Source of the DNA: Psococerastis gibbosa
Lineage: Eukaryota > Arthropoda > Insecta > Psocodea > Psocidae
Assembly: GCA_963971405.1 (NCBI GenBank)
Contig: OZ020490.1
Coordinates: 20,919,464 to 20,983,463, forward strand
Length of the DNA: 64,000 bases
Direction: 5' to 3'
Shown here piece by piece: positions 53,660-64,000 of the stretch; within the stretch, counting starts at the first letter, position 1, and each line of letters starts with the position of its first letter. A program made the translations under genes and the position numbers. The notes beneath the pieces are model-generated. The model was not told the origin of the DNA and did no database searches. It worked only from the letters and a program-made list of their open reading frames with translations.

Positions 53660-56600
53660 ATGCCGAAAACTAGCAAAAGAAGAGTCCGATATTGCTCGGT
53701 TGTGGGCTGTTTTAATTCAAGTAAAACGGAAGGTATAAAAATGCATGATTGTAGTCGCAACCTGTGGGATTTTAATTGTACTGATGTCAACATGGGGGGA
53801 CAATTTAAAATCTGCTCAAAGCATTTTGCAAATGAGTCATTTATAATTGGTAAACATGGTGAAAGGAGGCTGCGTAAACATTCTTTACCAACATTTTTTA
53901 TACCCTCAAATTGTGAGGTGTCCAGTTTTGTTGAGATTGGCCTAGAACCGGATTCAGTTATGACTCATTGTTCCGATCTATCCAGCGTCATGGAAAGTAA
54001 TAGGCCTAAATCTGAGTTGCCACAGTTAGATTCAAATAGTGATGACCTTATTGCACATACGCCTACAGAGGACCACACATATTTTTCTAAACATTTCGAT
54101 TGTAGTAGTAGTCCCTACGCCTCACCCCTACATAACTCAACACCAATAGTGATAGAGACCCCAAGATGCACACGTAGCGCAAGAAGACCTAGCGCAAGAA
54201 GAACTCCTTTGTCAAAGAGGTCTCTTCTTTTTGGTCATCCCATAAGCTCTATGACACCTTCGCGATCTGACCTTTATAAGTTGGCGAAGAGCTTGCAGGT
54301 AGCCCTCAAGAAGTCCCAGGCAGAAGTCAGAAAACTGCGAGCGGAAAATAAAGCCCTTATCAGCGGAGCTCATATTAAGTTGGCCGAAGACGCTTCGCCA
54401 CTTATGAAGCTTTTTTTAAAGGGAGAGTTCCAAAATAAAAGGAAGAAAAAAACGAGCCGGCGATGGTCAATTGAGGAAAAAGCCAGTGCTGCAACCCTCT
54501 TGAAGAAGAGTAAGTGTAGTTATAAAATGATGGCTCAAAGCATGCCATTGCCGAGCCAGTCGACACTATCTAGGTTAATAAAAAAAATTCCCTTTGAGGT
54601 GGGAATTAACAATTTCATTTTCGAGGTTCTAAAGAAGCGAAGTGAGGGTATGGTACCGGAAGATTGCCTATGTACGCTCGTATATGATGAAATCGCTATA
54701 TCCCCAACAATTACATATAATAACAAATTGGGTCGTTATGACGGTTTCGTTGATTTCGGTCCTGAAGCCACAGGGCGTCAGGGTAAACTGGCTGACCATG
54801 CTTTAGTGTTCATGCTGAGGGGGATTAGGGCAAATTGGAAAATGCCAGTGGCTTATTATTTTACCAGTGCAATGATAAGTGCAAATATGTTAATAGAAAT
54901 TATTCCCGAAATTATCCGAAAAGCATATGATGCCGGTTTTACGGTTGTAGCAACCGTCTGTGACCAAGGGGCTACAAATCTTTCTGCAGCCAATCAGCTC
55001 CTACTTAATACTGTTCGCGGGATTAATGATCTGGGTTATTTTTGTGTGGATAATCGAAAAGTTCATATTATTTTTGACCCTCCCCATTTGCTGAAATCAA
55101 CTAGAAATAACTTATTACAATACGATTTTTACCTCGGTCGTGAGAAAATTGCTTCGTGGAATGATGTAACTGATTTTTACGCCGCCGATCAGGGTTTGTG
55201 TCGTCTAGCCCCAAAATTGACTGATAAACATATTATTCCTGACAAAATCCCGCGAATGAAGGTAAGACATGCCGCTCAGATATTTAGTAATTCTGTTTAC
55301 AGTGGCATGCTTTATAAGTCGAACAAATTTGATATATCCCCAGATGCGGCTGATACAGCAAAGTTCATCTATTTTATGAATTTGCTGTTTGACAGCGTTA
55401 ATGCCAAATCAGTCACAAATCTGAAGGGAAGACCATTCCGAGTAGCATATAGCAAAGAAAGTTATCACAATTCAATATGGCTCAAAGCAATGACTGTTTT
55501 CCAATCGCTCAAAGGATTTAATAGCCGAGGGGGGGCAATGCAAGGAAGGTTCACCAAGGGATGGCTGAGAACCCTTCGGTCATTTAAAGAGATTTGTCAC
55601 TACCTAGTTACTGAAAAAGGTATGGATTTTGTCTGCACCAGGTACTTCAACCAAGATCCACTTGAAAACCTATTTTCAATAATAAGGAGTCACAATCGAA
55701 ATCCTGATATGTTCCATTTCACTGGTTCTCTTAAGTCTTATGTCATTGCTCAATTTAAAAATGTAAAATCCGCCAATTCCAATTGCGCAGAAGATAATAG
55801 CGATTTATTAATTGATGTGCAGTCCATGTTTCCAGGAAAAGTAGGAAAAACTGTTATAAGGCTAGACCCGAAAATTCCTAGTGCTACGTTGAATACCCAG
55901 CCGGCTGTAGACATGTCCGCCCTGAGTACAGAAGAAAATGAAATAGTTTCCGGATTAAAATTGATTGATGCCGTTAAATTTACAGAACAAGGTGCTTTTC
56001 CTTACGTAACCGGCTACATCGTCAAGGAAATTGCCAAGTTGAAGGAAATCAAGGGTTGCCCGGGCTGTTCGGACTCTTTGTTTTCTGAGGAGGCTCTCCC
56101 TGGCCAGGAGTTTATAGAACTGAAAGAGTTCCGTATAAATACGAAATCTCTCTCTTACCCAGCAAAAATCTTCATGGATAAAACGGACATTGCTGTCAAG
56201 GTTTTCAAAGAAATGGTCCCTGACAACTTAGAAAATATTAATTTAGCTAGAGACACATTAGGTAAAGATGTAGAGAACGAAATTTTAAACTCCATTGATT
56301 TAGCTGAGGATATTTGTCCAAATCACGGCAATGTTGTAACTCACTTTTTTTGCCGCATATTTTGCCGAATTTTCTTCGAAGCTAAGGCCAAAAGGTTCCG
56401 TACCAAGGTACGAGAAGAAAAATGGCGACGTAAGAAAAGTGCAAGCCAGGCTACTTTCGTTAAAAAAAATGTTGTGCCTTGCCCCATAAGGTATAGTCAT
56501 GCTTCCACCAACATGCATCGTGATCTAGATCAATGGGTGGATGATAGTGACGTCAATAGATATCTAGAATATTTATGTCTAACGAATAAAAATGCAAAAT

Positions 56601-57100
56601 CCTTCTTGTTGATTGATCCACTAATTGGTAATTTACTTTTGAATAATCCGGAAATGGCTAAAACTCATTTAACTACAGCACTGGCTGGCACTGTTGACAA
56701 AATTTTATTTCCATTAAATGACGCTAAAGGAAGCGAAAGAGGCACACACTGGAGTTTGTTAGTGTATTACAAAAAGCGTTGCGATTTTTATCACATCGAC
56801 TCTCTACAAAAAACCAATGAAACTGTGGCCTTTCAAACGGCCCAGAATTTCAAAAACCTGTTGCAAAAGAATATTGGCCCTAGTATATCTTTTAAAATGT
56901 GTCCCGCTCCCCAGCAGACGAACGGCAATGAATGTGGTCTGTACATGCTTCACTTTGTCAACGTTGTCTTGAATGGGCCAAAAACATGCGCCCCTAAAAA
57001 AATTTCGAGTCCGTCACGCTCTCAATTGGCTGCAATGAAACAGCAGCTGAATGAGTGGAAATGTGGCATTGCAGAAGTGCCCGCCAATGCAATGGTATAG
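53660..57100 (+). CDS. THAP zinc finger - P-element-type transposase - Ulp1/SENP-like protease fusion
   Basis: One open frame of 1146 codons. Residues 1-83 form a THAP DNA-binding domain (Cys12, Cys17, Trp36, Cys52, His55, LPTFF at 76-80). A Ser/Arg-rich linker and a coiled coil (about 204-234) follow. The RNase H-like transposase core has Asp343 (YDEIAIS), Asp435 (TVCDQGATN), the DPPHLLKSTRNN block at 473-484 and candidate Glu669 in DPLENLFSIIR. A YVTGYIVKEIAK segment then precedes a CPGC zinc pair. A basic region leads to a cysteine protease: Trp959 (DQW), His1030 (GTHWSLL), Asp1047 (HIDSL), Gln1086 and Cys1092 (NECGLYML). Such proteases cleave SUMO or NEDD8; the spacing looks SENP8-like. 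All key residues are present. It could be an active transposon gene or a domesticated one. Confidence 0.9.
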   Translation: MPKTSKRRVRYCSVVGCFNSSKTEGIKMHDCSRNLWDFNCTDVNMGGQFKICSKHFANESFIIGKHGERRLRKHSLPTFFIPSNCEVSSFVEIGLEPDSVMTHCSDLSSVMESNRPKSELPQLDSNSDDLIAHTPTEDHTYFSKHFDCSSSPYASPLHNSTPIVIETPRCTRSARRPSARRTPLSKRSLLFGHPISSMTPSRSDLYKLAKSLQVALKKSQAEVRKLRAENKALISGAHIKLAEDASPLMKLFLKGEFQNKRKKKTSRRWSIEEKASAATLLKKSKCSYKMMAQSMPLPSQSTLSRLIKKIPFEVGINNFIFEVLKKRSEGMVPEDCLCTLVYDEIAISPTITYNNKLGRYDGFVDFGPEATGRQGKLADHALVFMLRGIRANWKMPVAYYFTSAMISANMLIEIIPEIIRKAYDAGFTVVATVCDQGATNLSAANQLLLNTVRGINDLGYFCVDNRKVHIIFDPPHLLKSTRNNLLQYDFYLGREKIASWNDVTDFYAADQGLCRLAPKLTDKHIIPDKIPRMKVRHAAQIFSNSVYSGMLYKSNKFDISPDAADTAKFIYFMNLLFDSVNAKSVTNLKGRPFRVAYSKESYHNSIWLKAMTVFQSLKGFNSRGGAMQGRFTKGWLRTLRSFKEICHYLVTEKGMDFVCTRYFNQDPLENLFSIIRSHNRNPDMFHFTGSLKSYVIAQFKNVKSANSNCAEDNSDLLIDVQSMFPGKVGKTVIRLDPKIPSATLNTQPAVDMSALSTEENEIVSGLKLIDAVKFTEQGAFPYVTGYIVKEIAKLKEIKGCPGCSDSLFSEEALPGQEFIELKEFRINTKSLSYPAKIFMDKTDIAVKVFKEMVPDNLENINLARDTLGKDVENEILNSIDLAEDICPNHGNVVTHFFCRIFCRIFFEAKAKRFRTKVREEKWRRKKSASQATFVKKNVVPCPIRYSHASTNMHRDLDQWVDDSDVNRYLEYLCLTNKNAKSFLLIDPLIGNLLLNNPEMAKTHLTTALAGTVDKILFPLNDAKGSERGTHWSLLVYYKKRCDFYHIDSLQKTNETVAFQTAQNFKNLLQKNIGPSISFKMCPAPQQTNGNECGLYMLHFVNVVLNGPKTCAPKKISSPSRSQLAAMKQQLNEWKCGIAEVPANAMV

Positions 57101-58622
57101 GCCATAGAAAATCATTCCGAGTCTCGTTTTATTACAATGGCTTGGTTTTGTTAGCAATTTATATCCATTGTACGATGATAAAGCAGTAAATTCCCCGCTA
57201 ATGGACCCTGGTCGATCCGGAAGTGGACTTCCAAACGTTTTATCAACATTTGCGGTCGACATATTCAGTGACGCTATGTAGTCTTCTAAAATTGTGTCTC
57301 TGAGGATTCGTAGCAACTCAGTTTCAGTTGCTGCGAAGCCTCTAAGATACAATTTTAGAAGCCTACAGAGTGCAACTGAACATAGTCGGAGATTTTTTAA
57401 GGATGTAAGTCCGCTAAATATTTTTCCAGGCCTTTCCCACTACATTATCATTAATGCTTAAATATCGTATTTTTGCCCACTGATTCATATAGATTGTCTC
57501 CCATGTTTGTGAGATTTTCATTACCGCTTACGACAAGCCCTTTGGCTAAAAGAGAATTTGGTTTCGATTCCAAACTTAAATTGTACACACAATGCTTTTG
57601 TTAGTGAAGTGGTCTGATCGCCTAAAGTCAGCTTGAGTACATCGGCATGTTTCAATAGTTTTTAGTGTTTGAATTCAAAACAAGATTCTGTGGTGTTATA
57701 TGGGGTTCTATTGAGATATTTCGCATATACTAAATATGCTGGCACATAAGTTCCTCAAAATGCGTAATACCCCACTATTTCAGTCCTAGTTTTCACAACT
57801 TTTCTCCCGGGGGAGAACCTCGCCCACCCCCCCCCCCCCTCTCTGCTCAATTGCATTAATTACCTATAATATAATATTGCTCTGAAAATGCGTAAAACCC
57901 CAATAACTCAGCCTTCTGACTCCTGACTCCTTTTATGAAAGTGGGTGGAGAGGCACCAATTTACACCTTCGAAAACCTATCGTTACGACACTGACAAGTG
58001 CCTCCCCCTTTTATGAGGTCTGGGACTGCCTCTGCAATACTCGCTGCAAACCAATCCCTATATTGTAACTCTTTTGAGAAGAATATGTACAGCATATTTC
58101 CCCTATCGTTTCTATCATCAGTAGGTAAATGGATGTTCGTGAAGTAGCTCGCCTGGTGTTTCAGAGTTCCGTACTACTGAATACTGTGTATCAACCCCTG
58201 TAGTGTGTAGTGGTACTGTGAAACAACAAACTCGACGCTAATACGCTATTGGAGTACTCCCATACACTCCCATGGTGGATATCAAAAGGGTTTCGTGGCT
58301 GACATCATGGCCGGCAACCACGTTTTACCCTCTCGGTAACCAATACGGTTGGGTTTCCTATTATGTCGTCTAGCCTCCATTGACCTTCCGGTTCATAACC
58401 CAGTTCTTCTATCTACTGTACAGCCTATACCGGTGCCCATAAAGAAGTTTGAGCTTAATTCAATAAAATTTATTTATAATCTTCAATCTTCAAAACTTCA
58501 TTATAAAGTCGATTTACGAGATTTATGATTTACGTAAGAAAAAGTGATTGTGCCCGCCCTAGATATGATTGCGGATGCGCCGCTCATAACAATCAAACAC
58601 CCATATCTTGTAGCCCCCTTAA
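57101..58622. other. Non-coding stretch downstream of the fusion gene
   Basis: About 57190-57250 holds one arm of the GTCGAT repeat seen at 51696. About 57270-57350 is a small foldback (CTTCTAAAATTGTGTCT with its complement). The rest shows no gene; a C-run lies near 57826. Confidence 0.55.
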
Positions 58623-59379
58623 CAGTGGCGTAGGCAAGGGGGGGGGGGGTCAGTGGGGTCCGGAATTTTTGTTTTTGCAAAACATACAATTTTTCAGATA
58701 TTTATTCAAAAAAATTCCCCGGGGAGACCCCGGTCCACCTGTTTCCAGTTTTGTTAATGTTACCGTCTGAAAAATCAAAATGTTTTTGCCGACAAACTAT
58801 TTCAGGCCTATCTTTCAAAAACATTCCCCACGGTATCCCCCGGGCCCCCCTAGTTAGCTGTAATATTCTTCATATGAAAAATATGAACATAGCTGCATTC
58901 AATGTGCGTAAATTCGACTATTTTTACATCTTTTTCAAAAATAATTCCCCCGGGGAAGGCCCCCAGGCCCCCCTTTCTTTCAGTAGATCTACAAAACTAT
59001 TCTTCGGCTGTAAAACCTATACATTATTACAATAGGTTTAACCTATTGCAATACAAGACGTATATGCATCAAAATGTGTTAAATTCCACAATTTCAGGCC
59101 TATTTTTCCACAAACCTTTCCCGGGGGGACCCCGGGCCCCCCTTCAGCCCCCAACCCCTCGGGTGGGGAAATTAAGATCATGCCCCTAAGTAGGAGATGC
59201 TAACGTCCATGAGGACGGCTTTCCTAGTTTTCTACTATTTTAACAAAATAGTGGGGGGGGGGGGGCGCCAAATGAAACACCACCCCAATCGAAAACCTAT
59301 CGTAAACGGGCAAACTTTATGTATTGATGTTGCATGAAAACTGGACTCCCTCCAAAAAAAAAATCTGGCTACGCCACTG
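58623..59379. mobile_element. CAGTGGCG-ended non-autonomous element with internal repeats
   Basis: Begins CAGTGGCGTAGGCAAGG and ends CTGGCTACGCCACTG, hAT-like ends. No matching 8-bp duplication is visible. Inside are about four degenerate 100-120-bp units with TTTCAGGCCTAT, TTCAAAAA and a CCCCGGGG-rich block. Confidence 0.7.
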
Positions 59380-61899
59380 TTCTCATTGAATTATTTTTAT
59401 AAAATCGACGACAACATGATGTACATCAATCAAAGCATAGACGACTGTTTTTTCTAGGTTATATGACGTCTTGTTTATCGCTCTACGATAGATCTTTCAT
59501 GAGAAATATATGTAATAGAGGGCCTCATTTATTGTTCTTCCTTACAGCCCTCCCTTTGTGCCAGTCACCTGTTCATAATAATATAAAGCCTGCATACTGT
59601 ATTTCCTTCTCACAACTGTCCAAACTAAGAAGTCATCTCCATATAGTTCACCTTTCTTAGTGTTCCAGGCCCCCATGAGTTAGCTCGACTTGAGCTTTCT
59701 TTTCATCTTCGACCCCGAATTGTACATCACCGATATGAACTGAAATGCTCTCTTCTTAGAATAAACCCAGTTCCACATACCTAATTACCATAGCATATTC
59801 AGATTCATAGCCACATAGGTATAGCAAATTAATAAATGAAACAAACATATGTTTAAACTTCCAAGGACGTACCCAGAGTTAAGGATCGTTCCTACCCCGA
59901 AATTTAAAAATGTAGACTTAAACGTTATTTGCTTCTATTTTTTGCTGGGTAGAAAGTAATGTTTTTCACTGGTAGAAATGCCAAAATATTTTTAATTTTT
60001 ATTACTAATAAACTGTATTGTACACTCTGAACCTAGTCCAACAAAATGGCTGTAGCTAGTTCAATCCGCCTATTCAACTTTCTAGGGGGCCCCAATTTCA
60101 GAAGGGTACCTTACCGTTACCATATACCTGATTATGGTAATTTTGGCAACAGCTATAGTTGAATTTTGCTTTGGGCTAAAATAACACTTGTTGGGAAAAA
60201 ATCCTACCCCGAAATAAAACTGATATGTGCTTGTGAACTACCATGTAGGCCCGATCAGACAATGACTGATACCTACTTAAAATTTAAGTGACGCTTGCCT
60301 TTATTATCAATATAATTAATTTATCATGAGGAATTAATAAATAAAAGTATGTTTTTCAAGATCACTCGATAAGTGAAAACTTGAGTAGCTACGATGTACA
60401 GTATCGTATTGTTTGAAAAATTGTCAATGAATATTGTCAAAGGAAAAAAGTGAATTTTTAATCTTCTTCTTCGGCTGGTACTCCCCTGCTACTAAGGAAT
60501 ATATTTATAAATATATAAAGATAATAACTCGATAAGCATCACTTAAATTTTTAGTATCGGCCTTATTACCTATGTACTGTTTCTGTCAAATTTTACCATG
60601 TGTTCGTTGGTTGGTGTAGATCTTTGTAGTTCTTAAAATGTGACAATTTAGTGCCATCGCCCTCTCTGGAAAATTCAGAGCGCCGAGATGTTCCCATCTG
60701 CCTCATCACCTGCCTCGCTACTCCAAAAGCTTGACTCCATGGCAAAGCTTCGATCGTCCTTTTAGTAGACAAGCTACCGATCACCTCCCGTACAACCCAA
60801 CCTACACCCCACTCAGTGGTCAAGGGATGCCCATTGTCCATTCAACTGCACTGCAAGCATCCCCACAGCGATCGTCTGTATAAACCTAACCTATCAAACG
60901 CCAATGATCTGGTACAATAGCCTATGATGCCACCCTCAATCACCACGCCTCGTTGAGACTCAGACCAGAAATAGTGTACCCAGATGAAATTGCGTGAAGA
61001 GTTTAAATTGCGTAGTTTTACGTTCATACCGATGTATACCTACATAGACCTTACAGCGTCTAATTCAAGGTCCACGCTCTTGCGCTAAGTTGTTGCCTGA
61101 GATATTAGAAAAAAAGTTGCTTTATTGTATTGACATTGAGAAAATGTTCAAGCCACAAAGTTGTCGCTGAAAAAAACTGGGAGCGGAGAATTTTCTATAT
61201 TTATAACGAGTTCACCCACTCCACACTGTCTACTGGGGTATAGACAGTGAACCCTACATTGAAACGATTTTGTGCATCTAATCCGCTGCATTGAGAATGG
61301 ATTGGCTCAACTGAAAAAGGTTCTATTAAAATTGACTAAGATTGACAATTTTGCAATGAGGTTGAACTGGGAAATATAAGATTCCGATACATAGAAGCTC
61401 ATCTCCCCATGAGCAACCTAGTTTTCTTCATTATGTTCTCTGGAGTAGGCTTTCTCACCCAAAACAGACGATGTGCGAATGCGAAATGTAGTAGTATGTA
61501 CGCAGTAGCGCAGTAGTATACCAAGCACAAAAATTCACATACCTTCACACGAGCCAAGAAGTGACCAAAGTGATAATCCATGTCTACACCAAATCTCCGA
61601 GTCCTATCCTTCCTGACGGGTCCTCCATTTTTTTTTTTTTCCGAATTCATGAGGGTGATGGTGGTAGGTATTACGCCCATAGGCATATCTGATCCTTTGT
61701 ATTTTTCCATTATTTGTATGATTTTCACCTGTCTAATATATACCTATAGTTGATAACTATCCTTACCTATCCTATCCTATCCTATCCTATAGCATAGACG
61801 ACACTAGCTTAGCTTGTGGGAACACAGTGCTCCATGTTGGAAATATGGGCTTGCAGCAACCTGATGTAGCAGGCCGAGGTGGAGCACAAACTTAGTCAC
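59380..61899. other. Non-coding stretch with hairpin copy f and CCTAT run
   Basis: No gene supported. The hairpin repeat lies at 60463-60512. A CCTAT pentamer run lies at about 61764-61795. Confidence 0.5.
60463..60512 (-). repeat. Short hairpin repeat, copy f
   Basis: Shares the CTTCTTCTTCGGC side and the GGTACTCCCCTG loop with copy b. The opposite stem has drifted (CTACTAAGG), so pairing is partial. Confidence 0.5.
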
Positions 61900-63430
61900 T
61901 TCTAAATCGTGACACATCGTCCAACTCCCTTGTGAAGCATTGCAAGACCGATGATACCCCTAATTGAAGAGCCATCGCTTACTTCCGTGACCGAGTCCCC
62001 CAAACCTTGACGAATGGCAACTGTGAGTCTATCACTCGCGACTAGATCCACGCGTTGGTAATCCCATAAAATATGTTCCACCGTTTCCGGCTGGCCACAC
62101 TGATCGCAAGAGGTAGAGTCCACAATTGACATTCACTGCAGGTGACACTTCGTTCTGGTGTGTCGAGATATCAGGCGTTACCACGCCTCGTGACAACTGT
62201 ATGCCACCATGCCACCCTGGGGAGGATTGAGTGACAGTACCGCCCTCTCTCATTGCAGTCCCAATTTGCTGCCACACATGACGGCATCGGCCTATGGCAG
62301 TCCCTGACATCAATATAGTCGTAGGTCGGGCTACCTGAATTATTGTATAGTTTTGCCCATCCATCGGCTTCTATACATTGCCCGTGATACCTGCAATATT
62401 GCAATGCAATGGCGGATCCACAGGGGGGGGGGGGGGTCAGGAGGGTCATGACCCCCTAAATTAGTAAATTCATATGGTAGTATTAAAAAAGTTGTTAATT
62501 GAATAAAACTCAAATTTTCAACAAAAAATTTACCTTTCAAACTTACATACAATTTTTGAACTCCCCCTAAATTTTTCGCTGGATCCGCCCTTGATACAAA
62601 ATCCGTATAAATGTTAAAAAATACACGAATGATTATTATTACATTACATGAGCAGGCACCCAGTACAATCTGACTTTGTACCCATCACCGGCTAAATCTC
62701 CTCTATTGTCATTAACCACTATGTGGTGATTTTGGGACCGGGCAAAAACCGCAAAAAAAAGAGCAGACGCTGCGCTGAGTCAAAGAAGATTGCGAATCTA
62801 TCTCCTCCTGCCCGAGTTGATTTGATGAACTCGCCTGCCATTCGGATGGCAGCAAGCTCTGCTGTGAAGGGCGATGCGGTTGTTTCCAATGCCACTGATC
62901 TATGACCTATGTTGCCCACCCTTAATTTAAGAAGCAGCCCCAACCCCATGTGGTGAACTAGATCCATCTCTGTAAATCTGTGTTACAAAATCCAATCCCT
63001 CTGAGGCACAAAACTCCCTGAAAGTTGGCTTAGTAACTCCTTAGGCATGCCCCGAAAGGTACCTATTTAGCAGATACAGACAAACTAAGGGAGAACATAA
63101 GCGACCAATTTCAAAACTCCTTTGAGGCAGGTGCTCCAGTTTTCCCCTGGACTGCACGGCTTCTCCCAACAGATTAACCAGTAGATTGTGGGCCCAAACG
63201 CAGCTAGTATTTCCAAACTTGTGCCCCAGTAGCCAAACTTTTTAGCAGCTACCTCATGGTCACCAATTTCAATCGTATGCATAACGGACTGGCACCTGCC
63301 ATTACCTCTAAGACGTTAGTTGTGTTGAAGTAGTTCTCATAGCTCCAAGGGCTATTCGAATTGCTCGCCATTGCACCCGTTCGAGTTTAATATAATGCAT
63401 CTTCGCTAACTTTTGCAGCAAAACCGCACT
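61900..63430 (-). pseudogene. Decayed non-LTR retrotransposon tail with RNase H
   Basis: Reading right to left: an RVQWRAIRIALGAMRTTST segment (about 63390-63330, end of the reverse transcriptase); an RNase H part ASPFTAELAAIRMAGEF with a DSAQ motif (62967-62719); then a CDQCGQPETVEHILWDY zinc motif (about 62110-62050). Frameshifts and stops separate the parts, and a MITE interrupts at 62411. This order fits I/Jockey/R1-like LINEs. Confidence 0.75.
62411..62590. mobile_element. MITE with GGCGGATCCA ends inside the LINE remnant
   Basis: Left end GGCGGATCCACAGGGG, right end GCTGGATCCGCCC. It carries a G-run and matching C-block, about 180 bp. Confidence 0.6.
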
Positions 63431-64000
63431 ATAGCCTACTCTATTACCGACAATATTTTGGATTTGTATAATATTATCACTGATTTAGGATGTGCTCCCT
63501 AGCTGGTGCCAGCAAATACACGCAAAAGGCTCAGCCTCACGCCGCGTGTCCTCAGAATCTGGGTAATTTGTGGCTTTCGAAGGCATTTTCGGTCAAATAG
63601 CAGGCTGAGGGATCGGCCATCCACACAAATTGTAGGATTTCGATGTTTGCGTGAAAACAGGACCACCGTTGATTTGGAGTCTTATAGTTCAGGAATTTCC
63701 AGATAGACAGAAAATTTTTATTGATAATTAAATGTACTGTAAGTGTATAGTTCAATAGCGGGCGCTGTTGCCCACAAGGTTTAACATAGGCAAAGCTTAC
63801 CCCAAAATGTGAAAACTTTCAAAAGAAAATCACTGGCCATTTTTTGTCACTATAGGTACCAAGTACAAGTAGAATCCTTTAGACATAAGCTATATTATAC
63901 GGTACGGCGTGATGGTGTAGTCAGATTTGTGACTTCTTTCTGGTTTTGGGACATAATTGTAGCAGCAGTGTAAATTTCTAGTAAAACTACTGCAGCTGAA
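63431..64000. other. Non-coding stretch at the right edge
   Basis: May include further upstream parts of the LINE remnant on the minus strand, but no conserved motif is readable. No other feature seen. Confidence 0.4.

Noticed and set aside
53451-53738. Short ORF overlapping the start of the transposase-protease gene
   Set aside because: Different frame, no domain, and it runs into the THAP coding sequence.
53265-57425. TCCGCTAAATATTT on both sides of the fusion gene as a direct repeat
   Set aside because: Fourteen AT-rich bases in the same orientation without adjoining similarity are most likely chance and are not a terminal inverted repeat.
58615-59387. 8-bp target duplication for the CAGTGGCG element
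   Set aside because: The flanking octamers ccccttaa and ttctcatt do not match.

Overview
The window is animal nuclear DNA. It holds one intron-split gene with GT-AG junctions, tRNA-derived SINEs, MITE-like foldbacks, hAT-type and LINE remnants, and a complete Polinton/Maverick. The overall repeat style fits an arthropod, but no marker fixes the species. There is no bacterial gene organisation.

Layout. 1-1711 is AT-rich flank with four short hairpin repeats. 1712-16829 is a complete Polinton of about 15.1 kb with an exact 6-bp target duplication and 1.67-kb terminal inverted repeats (TIRs). Plus-strand genes at its left are a small TIR-encoded protein and two accessory proteins. A minus-strand block follows (packaging ATPase, a conserved Polinton protein broken by one TGA, chromodomain integrase). 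Then comes a plus-strand morphogenesis block (phospholipase A2/pX-like minor protein, adenain-like protease, penton-type protein, a small overlapping ORF, double jelly-roll major capsid protein). A minus-strand protein-primed DNA polymerase B and the second copy of the TIR gene close the element. It therefore carries replication, integration, packaging, maturation and capsid functions.

16830-36700 is almost entirely non-coding and packed with interspersed repeats: two SINE families, foldback elements, an unclassified 0.8-kb element with short inverted ends, and a CAGGGTGT-ended MITE. 36868-47910 is the only clear host gene: an SLC16-type monocarboxylate transporter assembled here from seven coding exons (776 aa). 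Most of its introns carry repeat insertions, including a three-level nest.

47911-53600 is intergenic with two foldbacks. 53660-57100 is one uninterrupted 1146-codon ORF joining a THAP zinc finger, a coiled coil, a P-element transposase core and a C-terminal Ulp1/SENP cysteine protease. The remainder holds a CAGTGGCG-ended element, and a decayed non-LTR retrotransposon tail with an RNase H segment around 61900-63430.

The observations most worth following are the transposase-protease fusion, the phospholipase gene and TIR-encoded protein of the Polinton, the foldback family whose two arms change together, and the short hairpin repeats with covarying stems.
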